This document shows positions 42,875 to 51,487 of a stretch of DNA of 64,000 nucleotides, piece by piece. A model generated the notes under the pieces. The model saw nothing but the letters and a program-made list of their open reading frames with translations. It was not told the origin of the DNA and did not search any database. The translations under genes and the position numbers were made by a program. Positions within the stretch are counted from its first letter, which is position 1. Every line of letters begins with the position of its first letter. This DNA comes from Terriglobales bacterium (lineage in GTDB: Bacteria; Acidobacteriota; Terriglobia; Terriglobales; Acidobacteriaceae): assembly GCA_035567895.1 (NCBI GenBank), contig DATMPC010000102.1:1-64000 (forward strand), written 5' to 3'.

Positions 42875-44647
42875 ATGGACACCTCTTCCCACGACGTCTT
42901 ACTCGTTGGTGGTGGCGGCGCAGGTCTGCGCGCGGCAATCGCCGTTGCTGAGACCAATCCGAACCTACGCATCGCGGTTATCTCCAAGGTATATCCCATG
43001 CGGAGCCATACGGTTGCCGCCGAGGGTGGCGCCGCAGGCGTGGCCAAAGCCGACGACTCTCTCGACGAACATTGCTATGACACCATCTCAGGCGGTGACT
43101 GGCTCTGCGATCAGGATGCGGTTGAGGCTTTTGTCAGGGAAGCTCCGCAGGAGCTTTTGCGTCTCGAACATTGGGGATGTCCGTGGAGTCGCGAGCCCGA
43201 TGGTCATATCGCGGTACGCGCGTTTGGCGGAATGAAGAACAAGCGCACGTGGTTCGCTGCCGACAAGACCGGCTTCCACATGCTGCACACGCTGTTTCAG
43301 ACCACGCTGAAGTACGACGAAATCCATCGCTACGACGAATGGTTCGTCACGAAATTGCTCGTCGACGATGGCCGCGTGCAAGGCGTAGTCGCAATCGAAT
43401 TGATGTCGGGCCGCATTCAGGCGATCACGGCAAAAGCGGTGATCATGTGCACGGGCGGCTGTGGCCGCGTCTTCCCGTACACAACTAATGCAGCGATCAA
43501 GACGGGCGACGGCATGGCTCTCGTCTATCGCGCGGGTGGGCCACTGAAGGACATGGAGTTTGTGCAGTATCACCCTACAGGACTTCCCTTTACGGGAATC
43601 CTCATCACTGAAGCCGCGCGCGCTGAGGGCGGATACCTGATCAACAAGGACGGATACCGCTATCTTCAGGACTACAACCTGGGCAAGCCTGAGCCCAAAC
43701 CGGTACTGCGCTCGATGGAGCTCGGCCCTCGCGATCGTCTGTCGCAGGCCTTCGTCAAGGAATTCGATAAAGGACGCACCATCGATGGGCCATATGGGCC
43801 TGTCGTGCATCTTGACCTGCGCCATCTGGGCGCGAAGCTGATCAATCAGAAGCTGCCGTTCGTGCGTGAGCTGTGCTTGAAGTATGAGGGGCTCGATCCG
43901 GTAACGCAGCTCATTCCCGTGCGTCCAGTAGTGCACTACATGATGGGCGGCATTTCTACGGACATAGACGGAGTAACTCCGCTCCGAGGCCTATTCGCCG
44001 CAGGCGAGTGCGCATGTGTGAGCATCAACGGAGCCAATCGGCTTGGCTCGAACTCGCTGCCCGAGATTCTGGTCTTTGGCGCACGCGCCGGAAAAGTAGC
44101 TGCCGAGTATGCCTCTGGTGTTCCCGACACGGTAAGCCTGCCGATTCTTAGACAAGCAGAGGATGAGCGAAGACGTCTTGAGCAGGACCTTCTCCGCAAG
44201 AGTGGCGGCAAGGAGCGGGTGGCTACGATTCGCGAAGCCATGCAGAAGGCAGTCGAAGACGGAGCGGGTATTTATCGAACCGAGAAGTCTTTGCGAGATG
44301 CTGCGGCGAAGCTTGGCGAATTACAGGAGCGTGCCCAGAACTTGTTGATCGACGATCATTCGCGCACCTTCAACACCGAGTTGCTGTCGGCGCTGGAATT
44401 GACATGCATGCTTGATGTCGCAGAGACGATGGTGCACAGCGCGCTGAGCCGAACGGAATCCCGCGGGGCGCATCAGCGAACCGATTATCCGGCACGCGAT
44501 GATGCCAACTTTCTTGCCCATTCGGTTGTCACGCGGTCCTCCGATGGATCCGTACACATCGAATACACGCCAGTGGTGATTACGCGCTGGCCTCCTGGGG
44601 AACGTGTGTACGGACAACAACCAACGCTAACGGCAGCAAAGGCATAA
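42875..44647 (+). CDS. frdA: fumarate reductase/succinate dehydrogenase flavoprotein subunit
   Basis: Flavin-containing subunit that interconverts succinate and fumarate on the cytoplasmic face of the inner membrane. The 590 residues are the FrdA/SdhA length. The N-terminal FAD site is [16 protein letters not shown], the covalent-FAD His is in [14 protein letters not shown], catalytic blocks include [23 protein letters not shown] (core [20 protein letters not shown]) and YMMGGISTD, and the C-terminal FAD block is [20 protein letters not shown]. It starts an operon: frdB two bases on, then frdC (4-base overlap) and frdD. Two separate anchor subunits make the E. coli frdABCD type the closest comparison. 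In vivo direction is not readable from sequence. Confidence 0.95.
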   Translation: MDTSSHDVLLVGGGGAGLRAAIAVAETNPNLRIAVISKVYPMRSHTVAAEGGAAGVAKADDSLDEHCYDTISGGDWLCDQDAVEAFVREAPQELLRLEHWGCPWSREPDGHIAVRAFGGMKNKRTWFAADKTGFHMLHTLFQTTLKYDEIHRYDEWFVTKLLVDDGRVQGVVAIELMSGRIQAITAKAVIMCTGGCGRVFPYTTNAAIKTGDGMALVYRAGGPLKDMEFVQYHPTGLPFTGILITEAARAEGGYLINKDGYRYLQDYNLGKPEPKPVLRSMELGPRDRLSQAFVKEFDKGRTIDGPYGPVVHLDLRHLGAKLINQKLPFVRELCLKYEGLDPVTQLIPVRPVVHYMMGGISTDIDGVTPLRGLFAAGECACVSINGANRLGSNSLPEILVFGARAGKVAAEYASGVPDTVSLPILRQAEDERRRLEQDLLRKSGGKERVATIREAMQKAVEDGAGIYRTEKSLRDAAAKLGELQERAQNLLIDDHSRTFNTELLSALELTCMLDVAETMVHSALSRTESRGAHQRTDYPARDDANFLAHSVVTRSSDGSVHIEYTPVVITRWPPGERVYGQQPTLTAAKA

Positions 44648-44648
44648 C

Positions 44649-45398
44649 ATGGCCCAGACGATCCAACTCCGAGTTTCGCGCTACTCTCCCGAACGCGACA
44701 CCCAACCGTACTTTCAAACCTACGAAGTACCGGTGAGAGAAGAATGGGTGATCCTTGACGCGCTCAATTACATCAAGGACAAGATCGATGGCACCCTTAC
44801 ATTCCGCTGGTCGTGCCGCATGGGAATTTGCGGGAGTTGCGGTTACATGGTGAACAACGAGCCCAAGCTCGGATGCGCGACATTCCTGACGCAATACACA
44901 CCCGGTCCAGTAACGATCGAGCCGCTCAAAAATTTTCCGATTGTCCGCGATCTCGTAATCGAGATCACCGATTTTCTGGAAAAGCTCAAGAAAGTGAAGC
45001 CATGGCTCATTCACGAGAATGGCGACCCGGCTGGCGAGTACCTGCAGACTCCGGATCAGCTCGAAGAATTTCGCCAGCACAGCATGTGCATCAATTGCCT
45101 GCTGTGCTATGCAGCATGTCCTATTTCGGGACTGGATCCTATTTTCGTGGGCCCTGCTGCCCTGGCCCTTGCGCATCGCTATAACAAAGACTCGCGAGAT
45201 CAGGGCTCTGCGGAGCGCATGGCAGTGTTGTCACATCCTGAAGGCATCTGGGGATGCACGTTTGTTGGTGAATGCACGAAGGTCTGCCCGAAGCAGGTAG
45301 ACCCGGCCGGCGCAATTCAGCAATACAAACTGGCTGCAGCCATCGACGGGATTAAGCAATTCCTCATGCCCTGGGGACAGCGACAGGAGAAGCAATGA
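44649..45398 (+). CDS. frdB: fumarate reductase/succinate dehydrogenase iron-sulfur subunit
   Basis: Electron-transfer subunit of 249 residues. The N-terminal ferredoxin domain holds the [2Fe-2S] ligands in [14 protein letters not shown] with PKLGC further on. The C-terminal domain holds the two [4Fe-4S]/[3Fe-4S] signatures [12 protein letters not shown] and [17 protein letters not shown]. Starts one base after the frdA stop codon and overlaps frdC by four bases, so the four genes are certainly co-transcribed. Between the flavin and membrane subunits it carries electrons to or from the quinone. Confidence 0.95.
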   Translation: MAQTIQLRVSRYSPERDTQPYFQTYEVPVREEWVILDALNYIKDKIDGTLTFRWSCRMGICGSCGYMVNNEPKLGCATFLTQYTPGPVTIEPLKNFPIVRDLVIEITDFLEKLKKVKPWLIHENGDPAGEYLQTPDQLEEFRQHSMCINCLLCYAACPISGLDPIFVGPAALALAHRYNKDSRDQGSAERMAVLSHPEGIWGCTFVGECTKVCPKQVDPAGAIQQYKLAAAIDGIKQFLMPWGQRQEKQ

Positions 45399-45862
45399 CC
45401 AGCCCGGGACATGCATCGACGCAAGTGTCCGCAGCGCCGCCCTCGGTAGGTTCGCCAGGCTACACCGAGTTCCATCCGCGCTGGTATCGGCCGCCGGTTT
45501 CGACTTACTGGTGGTTGGGCAAGTGGGCGTATGTGAAATTTATTCTTCGCGAACTGAGCAGTGTGGCCGTGGCATGGACTGTGGCGCTCATATTGCTTCA
45601 GGTTTGGGCGTTAATTCGCGGTTCGGCAGCATACGCGCGATTCGGACATCTCATGAGTTCACCCTGGATGATCGCGCTGAACGTGATCGCGTTCGCGTTT
45701 CTGCTCTTGCACTCGATTACATGGTTCAATCTCGCGCCGAAAGCAATGGCAGTTCGGGTTGGCGGAAAGCGGCTGCCTGCGGCGCTGATTTCCGGGCCGC
45801 AGTATCTGGCGTGGATCGTCATTTCCGCGATCGTTTTCGTCATCATCATTTCGCGTGGATAG
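45395..45862 (+). CDS. frdC: fumarate reductase membrane anchor subunit C
   Basis: A 155-residue membrane protein. After a polar N-terminus, [26 protein letters not shown] fits the FrdC opening (core [20 protein letters not shown]), followed by three hydrophobic segments. Its start ATGA overlaps the frdB stop. Together with FrdD it anchors the FrdAB pair and binds quinone. The N-terminal 25 residues, rich in Ser/Pro/Gly, are longer than in E. coli FrdC (about 131 residues in all). Confidence 0.9.
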   Translation: MTSPGHASTQVSAAPPSVGSPGYTEFHPRWYRPPVSTYWWLGKWAYVKFILRELSSVAVAWTVALILLQVWALIRGSAAYARFGHLMSSPWMIALNVIAFAFLLLHSITWFNLAPKAMAVRVGGKRLPAALISGPQYLAWIVISAIVFVIIISRG

Positions 45863-45871
45863 AGGAAAGCA

Positions 45872-46222
45872 ATGGTTAACCGAGAAACCGAACCGATCTT
45901 CTGGACGCTGTTCAGCGCCGGTGGAGTCGTCGCAGCACTCTTTCTACCAGTCCAGTTGTTCATATTCGCGCTGGCGGTGCCACTGGGATGGATGCACGCT
46001 CCGACGTACGAATCGATGCGGGCCCTGGCGCATTCTCCTATCACACGCCTCTACTTGTTCGTGCTGTGCTCGCTTCCGTTGTTCCACTTTGCTCACCGGT
46101 TTCGCTACACGCTTTATGACGGACTTCAGATCAAACATCTGAACGAAGTCGTGTTCGCGGGATGCTACGGGATCGCAATTTTGGGAACCCTGGCGGCGGG
46201 ATATTTGCTTTGGACGCTATGA
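45872..46222 (+). CDS. frdD: fumarate reductase membrane anchor subunit D
   Basis: This 116-residue protein has three hydrophobic segments and the FrdD-typical blocks EPIFWTLFSAGGVVAALFLP and SLPLFHFAHRFRYTLYDGLQ. It lies nine bases after frdC and completes the frdABCD operon. Length is normal for FrdD (about 119). The final TGA overlaps an ATG (ATGA at 46219) that could start the next frame, but a later start with a ribosome-binding site is preferred for that gene. Confidence 0.92.
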   Translation: MVNRETEPIFWTLFSAGGVVAALFLPVQLFIFALAVPLGWMHAPTYESMRALAHSPITRLYLFVLCSLPLFHFAHRFRYTLYDGLQIKHLNEVVFAGCYGIAILGTLAAGYLLWTL

Positions 46223-46266
46223 GCGAACAGAGTCCGTCATGGTCCCCTGTTGATAGGAGTTGCACG

Positions 46267-46815
46267 ATGGAGTTTAAGTTAAAGTCTATTTCCCAGGCTG
46301 GCATCAGTCCCGCCATAGCGAAGGCCGAGCGTTATCGTTACTTGAATGAGCCGGAAGAAGCGGAGTCGATTTGCCGGGATATCCTCGCCGTGGATCCGAA
46401 TCATCAATTGGCAAAGCGCATCTTAGGTCTTGCGATTACCGATCAGTTTTCCGGTGGAGTTAACGACCGCGTCACCGAGGCTTCCTCAGTGTTTGACAGC
46501 CTCGAGGAACAGTATGCACAGCTCTACTACAGAGGCATTCTGCACGAGCGGCACGCCAAGGCGCAGCTAAGCGCCGGACGCCCGCCGCAGGCCGTCGCCG
46601 CCGAACTTGAGGAAGCGATGCGCTGCTTCGCAGGCGCTGAGCAGCGTCGCCCTGCGGGAAATGACGAAGCTATCTTGCGCTGGAATCGTTGCGTCCGTCT
46701 CTTGGAGCAAATACCCGTTCCAGAAGCGCGGGAGGAGATGCACAGCTTCGAATCGGGCGACACTTCGCCGGACTTCGGACGGACTACGGCGCTACGTGCC
46801 GGCAAGTCACGATAG
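46267..46815 (+). CDS. TPR-like conserved hypothetical in the frd operon
   Basis: The 182-residue protein starts at an ATG preceded by AGGAG; an in-frame ATG at 46219 overlaps the frdD stop. Helix pairs such as IAKAERYRYLNEPEEAESICRDILAVDPNH (core YLNEPEEAESICRDILAVDP) and YYRGILHERHAKAQLSAGRP are like tetratricopeptide repeats. The C-terminus (SPDFGRTTALRAGKSR) is basic. Position directly after frdD suggests co-transcription and possibly an assembly or scaffolding role, but no relative of known function comes to mind. Confidence 0.65.
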   Translation: MEFKLKSISQAGISPAIAKAERYRYLNEPEEAESICRDILAVDPNHQLAKRILGLAITDQFSGGVNDRVTEASSVFDSLEEQYAQLYYRGILHERHAKAQLSAGRPPQAVAAELEEAMRCFAGAEQRRPAGNDEAILRWNRCVRLLEQIPVPEAREEMHSFESGDTSPDFGRTTALRAGKSR

Positions 46816-46835
46816 AACGCGGACCGGGGCACCAG

Positions 46836-49214
46836 TTATCCAGGAATCCACTTCGGTGCAGCGCTGAACAGTCCGGAGACGAATCCAATCTGGTAAACCA
46901 AGAACAGCCCGAAGGCGACACTCACGATTCCTGAAGTTGCGCACATATAGCGATTCAGGCGAACGAAGCTCTTTCCTGTCCACACTACCGGCATGGCGAT
47001 GACGGCTGTCATGAGCATCATTCCGGCAATCGTTCCTAATCCGAAGAGAAGCAGATAGCCGATCGCCCAAACTGGATTATGAATGGTAGCGAGCACCAGC
47101 AAAGCCACGGCCGCTGAGCCGGCCAGACCATGGACAATTCCGATAACGAGGGGTCGCACGAGTTGATAAGTCCCGAAACGGGATAGCACGCGGTCGAGCA
47201 CCCGCTCTGAGTTTGAGCCTGCCGCACGAGCTTCCGTAACGCCTTGGCTCTCAGCCGAGGCTGGCGTGGCACGCCTCGTAAACCACGCCAAGACTCCGGT
47301 GAGGTTCAGTACCCCGAGCACAATCAACATCAGAGCAACCGCAAATTCCATCGAGAGCCCGATGCGTGGAGGAATCACAAGATCGAACAAGATGATCGCC
47401 GAACCCACAATGAAAATCGTCAGTGTGTGACCAACGCCCCACAACATCCCAACAAAGCTGGCATGTCGGAGAGTGCGCAAGCGTGTCACGATGGTGGTAA
47501 CCGCAATCACGTGATCAGGATCGGTAGAGTGCCGCATTCCTAGTAATAATCCAATACCTGCTACTAACAACCACTTCGGACTGGCGAACGATCCGACCTG
47601 GACAGAGCCGACAGGCTTCAGCGATTGCACAACCAGCACAACTCCCACGAGTGTGATGAAAACCGCGGATAGCAAAGGCAGGCGTCGCCGTACGAGTTCG
47701 CTATTGGGATGCAGCCGAGACAGGAACCGCCCTGCATGCACCATCAGCAATCCAATCGCTATGAGCACCGCCGCAAGTCCAACGCTGAAAGCAACGATCA
47801 GGTAAAAACCAAGTGCGATGCGATGCATTGCTACGGCGCTGAGCAGCACCACCAAGGCCGCAGGACAAGGGACCAGGCCGCCTGTAATTCCCAGAATCAC
47901 GAGTTGCCGCGTCGCCACTGGCTGTCGCGCAGGAGCGGCTGCGCTACCATCGCCTCCGACAGTTACCGCATCACTACTACGGCTGGCAAAAGCGTCATAC
48001 CAGTGCGTGTGATCTTCCGCCAAGGATGGATCGTGACCCACCCATCTGCGGAGAAACAGCCAAATTCCCAAAACGACAATGATCAACCCGGAGATAGCGC
48101 CCAGCCAGGGATACAGCTTCTCGGGAAGAACATAACGCGAAGCGTATAGAGTGACCGCCCCGAGCGCGTACACTCCCGCCGTATGAGCAACGGTAACGAT
48201 TATTCCAAGGAGCACTGCGTGCCACGCTGTACCACGCGATCCTACGAGGTAGGCAGCGACCAGTGTCTTGCCATGGCCAGGCTCAAGGGCATGCAGCGCG
48301 CCCAAGCCCATTGCGATTAGGGCGGCCGTAAGAAAAAACCAGAGGCTCAACTGGTCTGAAGCAATCAATTGCGTAAAGGCACTGCGCGGCGTGCCTTGAG
48401 TATTAGAGGATAGCCTTGGTGGTTCAGTCTCAGGTCCTGTTGTCGCTTTGCTCGTTGGAGTCTGGCTATCAGCAGCCGAAATCGTCGCGCTGGCTGCAGG
48501 CGCAGCAACTTTCTTAGCGAAAAGAGCGCTGGGCGCGGGCAAAGCAATCGCTGGCAACATGAACGTTGCATTCGCGCTTAGAACCTGCGGCGGACTGTTC
48601 AGCAGATCGGTCGGATAGTTTGACAACTCCGCGCTGCGGTCCTTGTCCGGCGCATTGCTGACAAGCTGCAACGCCGGGTCGGCATGGACGATCACTTCCT
48701 TCCACCCCGCGCGCCCCTGAAAATTGTCATCACGGAACTCCAGGAGATGCTGGCTGGAACTCAGCCTGGTCAACGGCGCCCGGCAGGTGAAACCAAATTT
48801 CATTGTGGGAAGAGCACCTGCGCCGGGCGGGAAGATCACTTGACGCTCCGCGCATTCCAGTTCTACAGGCTGCCCGTCCACTTTTAGCATCAGACCCTGC
48901 CAAAACTCGTCAGCCTTCGATCTGAGATACGCGGCGATATGAGGGTCTGCTGGATCAGCTTTGAGTCCCGCAGCCTGCAGCTCCTGGAACGTGGGGATCT
49001 CCGCCATGTCGATGATGTAGAGCAATTCGATCTGCCCGCGGGTCAGGGTGATCTTCGAATAGTGGTTCACGCTGAAGTTGCCCATGGGATGGGCAAGCAG
49101 TGGTCCGGCTGCAAGCAGCAGAAACGCGAGAAGTTGGACGCACTGGTTTTTATGCTTCACAGAAGCAACAATCCTGGTGCACGTTCTTCGGACTCTGCGT
49201 TTACTGGTCTTCAT
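46836..49214 (-). CDS. fused nickel/cobalt transporter: exported domain, NicO/RcnA-like module and UreH/HoxN-like module
   Basis: The 792-residue protein (start at 49214; the frame opens at 49262) has three parts. After a signal-like segment comes a soluble domain (about 40-235, HPMGNFSVNHYSKITL to TRLSSSQHLLEFRDD), probably periplasmic. Then an RcnA/NicO-like membrane module carries LGALHALEPGHGKTLVAAYL (HxxxxGHGK). A second membrane module carries GMRHSTDPDHVIAVTTIVT, the HX4DH metal signature of HoxN/NixA/UreH permeases. Such modules are usually separate genes, so the fusion is notable. It may export or import nickel or cobalt; direction is not readable. No urease, hydrogenase or cobalamin genes are near. 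Confidence 0.85.
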   Translation of the reverse strand: MKTSKRRVRRTCTRIVASVKHKNQCVQLLAFLLLAAGPLLAHPMGNFSVNHYSKITLTRGQIELLYIIDMAEIPTFQELQAAGLKADPADPHIAAYLRSKADEFWQGLMLKVDGQPVELECAERQVIFPPGAGALPTMKFGFTCRAPLTRLSSSQHLLEFRDDNFQGRAGWKEVIVHADPALQLVSNAPDKDRSAELSNYPTDLLNSPPQVLSANATFMLPAIALPAPSALFAKKVAAPAASATISAADSQTPTSKATTGPETEPPRLSSNTQGTPRSAFTQLIASDQLSLWFFLTAALIAMGLGALHALEPGHGKTLVAAYLVGSRGTAWHAVLLGIIVTVAHTAGVYALGAVTLYASRYVLPEKLYPWLGAISGLIIVVLGIWLFLRRWVGHDPSLAEDHTHWYDAFASRSSDAVTVGGDGSAAAPARQPVATRQLVILGITGGLVPCPAALVVLLSAVAMHRIALGFYLIVAFSVGLAAVLIAIGLLMVHAGRFLSRLHPNSELVRRRLPLLSAVFITLVGVVLVVQSLKPVGSVQVGSFASPKWLLVAGIGLLLGMRHSTDPDHVIAVTTIVTRLRTLRHASFVGMLWGVGHTLTIFIVGSAIILFDLVIPPRIGLSMEFAVALMLIVLGVLNLTGVLAWFTRRATPASAESQGVTEARAAGSNSERVLDRVLSRFGTYQLVRPLVIGIVHGLAGSAAVALLVLATIHNPVWAIGYLLLFGLGTIAGMMLMTAVIAMPVVWTGKSFVRLNRYMCATSGIVSVAFGLFLVYQIGFVSGLFSAAPKWIPG

Positions 49215-49481
49215 CGCGGCTGAATTGAAAAGTATAGCTGCGAAGCAAAATCCGCCCTCCAACGGGCTAATTTTGCAGGGCCTTTCCCAAGTGTCCTGTT
49301 GGCCCTATATCGGATAGCACTTAAGTACCCGCCCTTGGATAGAGCTCCTTCCCGAAGTGGCAATCACCTTGCGCGCCGAATCGAATAGGAGTACGACTTC
49401 GGTTCTTCCGAACGTGTCCCCAAACCGCGCCCGACGTGGCATGATTTCTCGTGCTCGGTATCCCCGCCGAGAAGGAGGGCT

Positions 49482-49952
49482 ATGAAAGGCACAAAGCGTT
49501 GCTTGCCTATGCTCGCAGTAGTCTGTGTTTTGTTCCTGACCGCCACCTTAAGCGCGCAAAATGCGACGCAAGGGTTTGACAGCAACCTTACTTATCCCAA
49601 TCCTTGCAACGGCTCGGGCGTCCAGATTCAGGGACCGACTACGATCGACTACCACGAGAACCCAACGGGTGACGCTCCTCATGTCACTGTCCACCTCCGA
49701 ATTGATGCCAACGGCCAGGACGGGTCCGGCAGTCCCTATGGCACGACTCTTGAATCTAGCGGGCAATTCGACACCGTAGCATCAAGCTACGACTTTCCTT
49801 TCCACTCGGTCTGGATAGGAATGGCGGGCGCGCCGAACTTCAAGCTTGACGGAACTCTTCGCGTCTGGGTGGCCAATGGTGCCCCGGCGGGCAGCACGAT
49901 CGTTGTAGGCGATCCCACGATCCCCGACCCAGTCGCCAGCTGCACGAACTGA
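49482..49952 (+). CDS. secreted hypothetical
   Basis: The 156-residue protein begins MKGTKRCLPMLAVVCVLFLT, a good signal peptide cut near LSAQN. AGAAGGAGGGCT directly before the ATG supports the start. The mature part has Cys residues near both ends (NPCNGSG and VASCTN) that could form a disulfide and is otherwise beta-rich. I do not recognise it. Its last 170 bases overlap the 3' end of the long TPR frame on the other strand. Confidence 0.65.
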   Translation: MKGTKRCLPMLAVVCVLFLTATLSAQNATQGFDSNLTYPNPCNGSGVQIQGPTTIDYHENPTGDAPHVTVHLRIDANGQDGSGSPYGTTLESSGQFDTVASSYDFPFHSVWIGMAGAPNFKLDGTLRVWVANGAPAGSTIVVGDPTIPDPVASCTN

Positions 49953-51440
49953 CAAGGCAGTTTCAAAAGAAACACAATTAGGCACCAGGAACATGGATCG
50001 GCTTGCGCCAAATGTGCTCGCCGGTCCGGTTCGTTTGGGAGCGCATGAATGCTCACCGTCAAAGCATCTCGTGGTTCCAGTCTCAGGCCGGCGCAGTTCG
50101 GTTTTTACGACCTCTCCATTTTGTCGGCTGGCACTGGAAGGGTTAAGCCACCGTCGCGCCTCATCGCTATACAGGACATGAAACTCAGGATTGATCGCGA
50201 GTGCTTTGCGGGCGAAATCTGCCGCACTCGGGTTGCCGAGCTTGCGCTCAATCGCAGCGGCATGGAAGAACATAACCGGATCCCGCGTGCCGTGGGCCAG
50301 AGCCTTTTGCATGGCTTCGTGAGCTTCTTGCGCACGATTGTTCTTCAGCAATGCCCACGCGAGAGCGTCCCACGTGTATACATCGTGCCGCACTTCCAAC
50401 TCTCTCTGCGCTAGAGCAAGCGATTCGCCCAAGCGCCTATCGTGGTCGGCAAAGAACAACGCGAGCTCGCGATTGTAGACCTGCTTATTCAGCGCCCCGA
50501 GCTGTCCGATGTACTCCACGAGTGCGTATTGCTTCTCCGCCTCCGCATCTTTTTTCTCGCGGTGATAGATATCTCCCAGCGCGGCGGCGTATGTGGGCAA
50601 AGGTATGACGGCAATCGCACGCCTGTAGAAATCGGCAGCTACTGTGAACTGGTGTTGGGCAGCGCGAACCTGTCCCATGCCCGCCAGCGCACGGTGATAG
50701 AGCGGAAAGGCCGACAAAGCGGCACTCATCTCCTTCTCCGCACTCGACACATTTCCGGACTGAAATAATTGCTCGCCAAGCATGAAGTGGGTCCAAGCCA
50801 GGTTTTCCGCCGGTAGGTGTGCCTGTTCAGAGAGTGCGCAGGCCTGCTTCATCAGTGAAATCGAACGCTCGACCTCGCCACGAATCCACGCCAGCGACGC
50901 TTGGCGCGTGGTCCTTAAGTACTCGCGACCGGTATGCGGACGCCCATCATTTGGGGCGGCAATTCTGGCGAAGAAGGACTCGGCTTTCGCATACTCTCCC
51001 ATCTCGAGCTGCGCGTCCCCGGCAAGTGCCAAGGCATCTGGATCGTCAGCAAGCTTGAGGGCGCGCTCAGCACTCGAAGCTGCTTCCGAAAAACGGTGTT
51101 CCGCGAATTGAATTGCCCCTAATTGCCCGTAGGCGGTTACAGCTTCCTCATCCTGCGACTCCAGGTCCAGCGATTTTCTGGTCGCCTTCTCGGCAAGTTC
51201 GTAGTAGCTGATGTCGCCGGTTTCACGGGCCTTCAGTGCATAGGCACCCGCCAACCGGTTGTAGTTTACGTAGTAGTCGGGATCACGTGCGAGCTGCGCC
51301 TGAAAGAAGCGGATTCGCTGGTCAGTCGTGTCTGCTGCGAGTGGTTTGGGAGCAGATTGTCCAACAACAAGCTGGCAGACGAGGGCTAAGAGAGCGAATC
51401 TGAAACTGAGTACGGACGAATAAGAACGATTGGCCCTCAT
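49782..51440 (-). CDS. exported tetratricopeptide-repeat protein
   Basis: Start at 51440, where the signal-like sequence MRANRSYSSVLSFRFALLAL begins; the frame extends upstream to 51689 without support. The protein has 552 residues. About ten TPR units occur, for example YYVNYNRLAGAYALKARETG, AIQFAEHRFSEAASSAERAL, HFMLGEQLFQSGNVSSAEKE and MFFHAAAIERKLGNPSAADF. The TPR region ends near DEARRWLNPSS (about 50100). The last 105 residues look unrelated and lie antisense to the 3' end of 49482-49952, so a stop codon may have been lost. It is the third gene of an operon after the lipoprotein and DUF4331 genes. Confidence 0.8.
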   Translation of the reverse strand: MRANRSYSSVLSFRFALLALVCQLVVGQSAPKPLAADTTDQRIRFFQAQLARDPDYYVNYNRLAGAYALKARETGDISYYELAEKATRKSLDLESQDEEAVTAYGQLGAIQFAEHRFSEAASSAERALKLADDPDALALAGDAQLEMGEYAKAESFFARIAAPNDGRPHTGREYLRTTRQASLAWIRGEVERSISLMKQACALSEQAHLPAENLAWTHFMLGEQLFQSGNVSSAEKEMSAALSAFPLYHRALAGMGQVRAAQHQFTVAADFYRRAIAVIPLPTYAAALGDIYHREKKDAEAEKQYALVEYIGQLGALNKQVYNRELALFFADHDRRLGESLALAQRELEVRHDVYTWDALAWALLKNNRAQEAHEAMQKALAHGTRDPVMFFHAAAIERKLGNPSAADFARKALAINPEFHVLYSDEARRWLNPSSASRQNGEVVKTELRRPETGTTRCFDGEHSCAPKRTGPASTFGASRSMFLVPNCVSFETALSVRAAGDWVGDRGIAYNDRAARRGTIGHPDAKSSVKLEVRRARHSYPDRVERKVVA

Positions 51441-51453
51441 ATGGAGAGACTGA

Positions 51454-51479
51454 AGAGACGCGGTTGTTACCGCGTCTCT
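51454..51479. repeat. AGAGACGCGG hairpin between DUF4331 and TPR genes
   Basis: AGAGACGCGG and CCGCGTCTCT form a perfect 10-base stem with a TTGTTA loop. It lies in the 47 bases between two co-directional genes. There is no T-run on the minus strand, so it may stabilise or process the mRNA rather than terminate it. A related stem ends the E2 and ligA genes (23008-23035). Confidence 0.75.
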
Positions 51480-51487
51480 TCTAAACG

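Noticed and set aside
42875-46222. Succinate dehydrogenase (sdhCDAB) label
   Set aside because: Gene order A-B-C-D with two separate short anchors and FrdC/FrdD-like sequence blocks favours the frd naming; reaction direction remains open.
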